Shown here: positions 60,003 to 64,000 of the stretch, piece after piece | Layout: each line of letters opens with the position of its first letter | Numbering within the stretch: the first letter of the stretch is position 1 | From: Palaemon carinicauda | Taxonomy: Eukaryota > Arthropoda > Malacostraca > Decapoda > Palaemonidae | Direction of reading: 5' to 3' | Assembly (NCBI RefSeq): GCF_036898095.1 | Contig: NC_090731.1 | Span: 143,227,381 to 143,291,380 of the forward strand | Length of the DNA: 64,000 nt | Made by a program: the position numbers and the translations under genes | The notes under the pieces: generated by a model | Told to the model about the DNA's origin: nothing | The model's database searches: none | The model's input: only the letters and a program-made list of their open reading frames with translations

Positions 60003-62730
60003 AATCTTAAGCAACATGCATAATGAACTAATTGAACGACGGTGCCAGAGATTAATATCTAGATCAGGAATAAGAAATTTAATAGACTGTAAGTTTCTGT
60101 CCAACAAATTAAGATGAGAATCAGCAGCTGAAGACCAGACAGGAGAACAATACTCAAAACAAGGTAGAATGAAAGAATTAAAACACTTCTTCAGAATAGA
60201 TTGATCACCGAAAATCTTGAAAGACTTTCTCAATAAGCCTATTTTTTGTGCAATTGAAGAAGACACAGACCTTATATGTTTCTCAAAAGTAAATTTACTG
60301 TCGAGAATCACACCTAAAATTTTGAAAGTCATACATATTTAAAGAAACATCAATACTGAGATCCGTATGTTGAGGAGCCACCGTCCTTGACCTACTTACA
60401 ATCATACTTTGAGTTTTGTTAGGATTCAACTTCATACCCCATAATTTGCACCATGCACTAATTCTAGCTAAATCTCTATTAAGGGATTCACCAACCCCAG
60501 ATCTACATTGAGGGAATGGAATTGATGCAAAGAGAGTAGCATCATCTGCATATGCGAAAGCTTGTTGTCTAGGCCAAACCACATGTCATGTGTATATAGT
60601 ATGAAAAGTAATGGGCCAAGAACACTACCCTGTGGAACACTGGATATCACATTCCTATAATCACTATGGTGCCCATTGTCAGGGAATCCCTTAAAATTTT
60701 TTCCTTGGTAAAGAAAGCACTGCTTATTTGTGATTAGGTATGGTAAAACAAATTCAGAAATTTAGAAATAAAGTTTAATTACAATTTATAATATATTAAC
60801 ACCACTATGGATTATGAAATTGAAAGAAATACTGAAATAAAGAAATAAACAAATGACGAACAATAAAATATTAATTAAATTATCTGTCTGACACCCTTTT
60901 AATATCCATTACAAAAATAATAAATCACCAAAGGTCTTGTTACGAATAAATACCTCAACAATTGCTCAAGAAAAATAAACCTTACAACACAGAACATAAC
61001 ACAAGTCACTGTTCATGGGTCTCTGACATTTATCATACGCTAAATAACACACCAATTTGGATTTCGGATTCAGAGTCACCTATATAACGTATGCTTCGAT
61101 GTAACAGCGGGAACCTGTGATTATAGTTTGAGTATTTTCAAAAAGTGCATCTATTGGTTCGGGATTGCTTAAGGTCGTGCACTGTTTCCCCAAGGGTCGA
61201 GGATTACCCTAGCTGAAAACGAAAGAACATACCTTGTGAAATTTAACTACGTTTATGATTAATAGCAATTCGTAAAGACTTAATTAAATATTCACTTAAA
61301 CAATTTTAAATACGCTTTTAAAGACAAAAATTTTGAACATTTAACACATTTCACAAAACTGATATAACAATATTCCATATAAACACTGGCAGTTAAACCA
61401 CTTACTGCACGGCTAGGTGATTATAACGTGACTAAAGAAAATACAAAATTTATTTTTCAAAGTCTATTATGAAACTGAAAATACAAGGATAAAATCGTTA
61501 ACAGAAACTTCGCAAATACTGTAACTTCAAATCCAATCAATAGATGGCGTTACTAACATGAAATTCCCTGACACCCATCAACAACAACTCTTTGAGATCT
61601 ATTACTTAAAAAATCAATAATAATGCTAAGAAACGACCCACCCATTCCCAACTGTTTCAGTTTGAAAACAAGGGGCTCATGATTAACACGGTCAAAGGCA
61701 GCACTAAAATCAAGGCCAATCATACGAACTTCCCAACCACAATCAAGGGATTTCTGTACAGCATTGGAAATTGTGAGAAGGGCTTCACATGCTCCAAGGC
61801 CTTTACGAAAACCAAATTGCAAACTATGGAGTAGATGATTACCTTCAGCAAACCTATTAAGACGTTTTGCCAGAAGACGTTCAAAAACTTTAGATAATAT
61901 GGGAGTAATGGAAATTGGGCGGTAATCAGTGGGATTTGACCTACCACAAAAACATTTACATAGAGGAGTAACATTACCAATTCTCCAACTAGTGCTAAAA
62001 GCTCCTCTTCTTTCTAACTTGCGCAATATAACAGATAACTTTGGAGCTAAGAAATCTGCTGTCTTTATAAAAAACAAAGGAAAAATACCATTTGGGTCTA
62101 CACCTCCATAAGCATCAAGGTCTACCAACAGAGCTTTAATCTCACGAGATCGAAAAGCTAAACTAGTTAGTTTAGCCTCAGGAAAACAGGAATGAGGAAG
62201 TTCAAGTTTTTCATTACTGTTTACTGTCAAAAACATCAGCCAAAAGGGTTACCTTTTCCTTTGGACAGTGACTGACTGAGCCATATGGTTTAAGTAAAGG
62301 AGGACCTTTGCATCTACACCAAAGAGTGCTGATTTAAGGGTAGACCACTATTTATGTTCCTGAGTTGTACCAGAAAGTGTTTCTTTTATGGTTAAATTGA
62401 ACTCCTTTTCAGTTGAGGCATAAACTCTGAGCAAAAGCTCGAAGCTGAGTATAGTTGTTCCAGGTCAAATCTGATCTTTTACTATTCCAAAGATGATAGG
62501 CCTCCTGTTTCTCCAAATAAGCACGTTTACAATCATCATTGAACTATGGTTTGTCCTTCACTCGGTACCTTAGCACACGAGAAGGGATACGCCTATCAAT
62601 TATGTTGACTAGATTCTCATTCAAAGGGACAACAGGATCTACACTATTATATAATTGTGACCAATTCAAGCACAAAAGATCATGTAAAATCCCATTCCAG
62701 TCTGCAGTGAAACCTTCGAAGGGGATCATG
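60003..62730 (-). pseudogene. LINE-B, minus-strand arm of the inverted pair
   Basis: Reads on the minus strand from a linker domain (RRIPSRVLRYRVKDKP near 62560, EKQEAYHLW and WNNYTQLRAFAQ near 62450), through the gene body at 62236-61553 (TDYRPISITPILSKVFERL, QFGFRKGLGACEALL, GLDFSAAFDRVNHE), to VPQGSVLGPLLFILYTHDM and YADDATLFASIP at 60660-60520. It ends past IPDLDINLWHRRS near 60050. A solo LTR interrupts it at 60677-61573. It covers about 2 kb of a CR1/Jockey-like RT without the endonuclease. Frameshifts are present near 60300 and 62240. Confidence 0.85.
60677..61573. mobile_element. Solo LTR, 897 bp
   Basis: Begins TGTCAGGGAAT and ends ATTCCCTGACA, flanked by a 5-bp duplication CCCAT (60672-60676 and 61574-61578). 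TG...CA ends plus a 5-bp duplication indicate an LTR retrotransposon. No internal coding region is left, so it arose by recombination between two LTRs. The uninterrupted site is in the plus-strand LINE-B arm. Orientation cannot be decided from the ends alone. AATAAA motifs occur on the plus strand near 60840. Confidence 0.82.
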
Positions 62731-62734
62731 ATTA

Positions 62735-64000
62735 TTTCTAAATGTCTTAGTCCTACTCTGGAAGAGATGGAACGCCTTTTGTTGATCTGGATAAAGGATA
62801 AGGAGATTGAATTAAAATGAACTCCTTTTCAGTTGAGGCATAAACTCTATGAGCAAAAGCTCGAAGCCGAGTATAGTTATTCCAAGTCAAATCTTTTGTT
62901 GATCTGGATAAAGGACAAGGAGATTGTTGGCGATATGATCATGGAAACAATCATTTGTGAGAAGGCCAGCGCTATCTACAGTGACTTGAAGGCGGCGCAC
63001 TCGTGTTGTGACGCGGGGGAGAGTTCAGCCAATCCTACGACGGAGGAATTCAAGGCAGCTCGAGGTTGGTTTGAGAAATTTAGGAAACGGACCGGGATTC
63101 ATTCAGTTGTTCGTCATGGAGAAGCTTCGAGTGCGGACACCAAGGCTGCTAAAGACTTTGTTAAAAAGTTCAAAAGCATCGTGGCGAAGGAAGGTTACGT
63201 AGAGCAGCAGGTGTTCAACTGTGATGAAACCAGTCTGTTTTGGAAAAAGATGCCTAGTCGAACGTACATTACCACCGAAGAGAAGAAAATGCCTGCACAT
63301 ACGCCAGTGAAGTATCGGTTGACTCCTGCGCTTTGTGCCAACGCCAGCGGGGACTGCAAAATAAAGCCGTTATTGGTTTACCATTTCGAAAACCATAGGG
63401 CATTTAAATCACATAGAATTAATAAAGACCTGCTACATGTTCTATGGCATTCTAATTCTAAGGCTTGGGTTACTAGGCATATCTTTGTTGAATGGGTAAA
63501 CGTAGTTTTCGGCCTTGCTGTCAAGAAGTATCTTCAGGTGAGGAATTTGCCTATGAATTGCTTGCTTTGTTTGGACAATGCACCCGCTCCCCCCCCCCCC
63601 CCGGACCCGAAGATGATGATATCGACGAATACAAATTCATCAAGGTGTTGTATCTTCCACCGAATACCACCCCTATCCTCCAACCCATGGACCAGCAAGT
63701 CATCTCTAATTTCAAAAAGCTCTACACCAAGCACTTATTTAAGCAGTGCTTTAATGTCACGCAAAACACCAACTTAACTTTGCGTGAATTTTGGAGGAGC
63801 CACTTTAATATCGTGCACTGCTTAAAGATCATTGATCAGGCTTTGGAGGGAGTAACTCGTCAGACCCTGAATTCCTCTTGGAAGGAGCTTTGGCCCGATG
63901 CTGTTGCTCCCAAAGATTTCGAAGGTTTTGGCCACGAGAATGAACCTGTAGTTGCCGCCGAGGAAGACGTCGAAGAGATTATATCCCTTGGCAAGTCCAT
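62735..64000 (+). pseudogene. Second Tigger-type transposase, running off the window
   Basis: LSPTLEEMERLLLIWIKDKE at 62748-62805 is a CENP-B-type HTH start. A ~118-bp interruption follows, then LLIWIKDKEIVGDMIM again and the continuation. Later motifs are ARGWFEKFRKRTGIHS, FNCDETSLFWKKMPSRT (first Asp) and LLCLDNAPAPP (second Asp). A C14 run at 63589-63602 breaks the frame, which resumes as FIKVLYLPPNTTPILQPMDQ (third Asp) and FWRSHFNIVHCLKII to the window end. It differs clearly in sequence from the Tigger at 43-47 kb, so it belongs to another family. The 3' end lies beyond 64000. Confidence 0.85.
62774..62926 (+). repeat. LINE-B-derived insertion flanked by a duplicated Tigger segment
   Basis: CTTTTGTTGATCTGGATAAA and its continuation through AGGAGATTG occur at about 62774 and 62892. 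Between them, about 62819-62892 repeats 62399-62480 of LINE-B in the same orientation (CTCCTTTTCAGTTGAGGC and so on). The arrangement resembles template-switch repair. Confidence 0.8.

Noticed and set aside
60677..61573. A hAT-type element ending CAGGG
   Set aside because: If the ends were placed at CAGGG, the 8-bp flanks would not match. TG...CA with CCCAT duplication fits an LTR better.

Overview
This is a eukaryotic, AT-rich, almost gene-free repeat landscape. No ordinary host gene can be supported. The repeat types point to an arthropod, most likely a decapod crustacean: a SINE ending in (AAT)n, decapod-like LINEs, Penelope, piggyBac, Tigger, hAT, MULE and Tc1/mariner remnants, and long (TA)n and (GA)n microsatellites. 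That assignment rests on recognition of repeat families and is an inference.

Layout. 1-1.27 kb: AT-rich noncoding DNA with a short tandem repeat. 1.27-2.72 kb: a small internally deleted MULE with FLYWCH-domain remnants and terminal repeats built from a short iterated motif. 2.74-3.01 kb: (TA)n. 3.05-5.24 kb: first block of a ~262-bp tRNA-like tandem repeat. 5.24-6.5 kb: dead Tc1/mariner transposase. 6.5-12.11 kb: Penelope-like element (RT, GIY-YIG endonuclease, tandem pseudo-LTRs with a hammerhead-like motif). A 2.36-kb piggyBac element with its own transposase is inserted in one pseudo-LTR. 12.14-12.55 kb: LINE 3' end. 12.55-35.43 kb: the main satellite array, about 60 or more monomers in one orientation, interrupted by two inverted copies of a non-coding piggyBac-type element (15.04-17.85 and 27.77-30.95 kb). 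35.4-38.1 kb: single-copy sequence and a broken IS630/Tc1/mariner-superfamily transposase with unusually long D-E spacing. 38.1-41.65 kb: divergent satellite edge with a SINE inserted.

41.65-48.6 kb: a Jockey/I-like LINE (LINE-A) with RT and RNase H, split by a 3.98-kb Tigger element. 48.6-52.96 kb: a hAT element whose two flanks belong to different LINEs. 52.96-62.73 kb: a second LINE (LINE-B) present as an inverted pair and loaded with nested insertions: a 4.5-kb LINE-C whose ORF1 carries PHD-like and CCCH zinc fingers, a second FLYWCH MULE, and an 897-bp solo LTR. 62.73-64.0 kb: a second Tigger transposase, interrupted by a templated-looking duplication and running off the window.

The genes do not form a pathway; they are mobile-element proteins, nearly all broken by stops and frameshifts. 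The window's value is as a stratigraphy. Several insertions have their empty target site elsewhere in the same window, so insertion order and exact ends can be read directly. The most interesting signals are the tRNA-like satellite with an eroding internal promoter in its homogenised core, the hammerhead-like motif in the Penelope pseudo-LTRs, and the non-coding piggyBac elements built from ~185-bp internal repeats.
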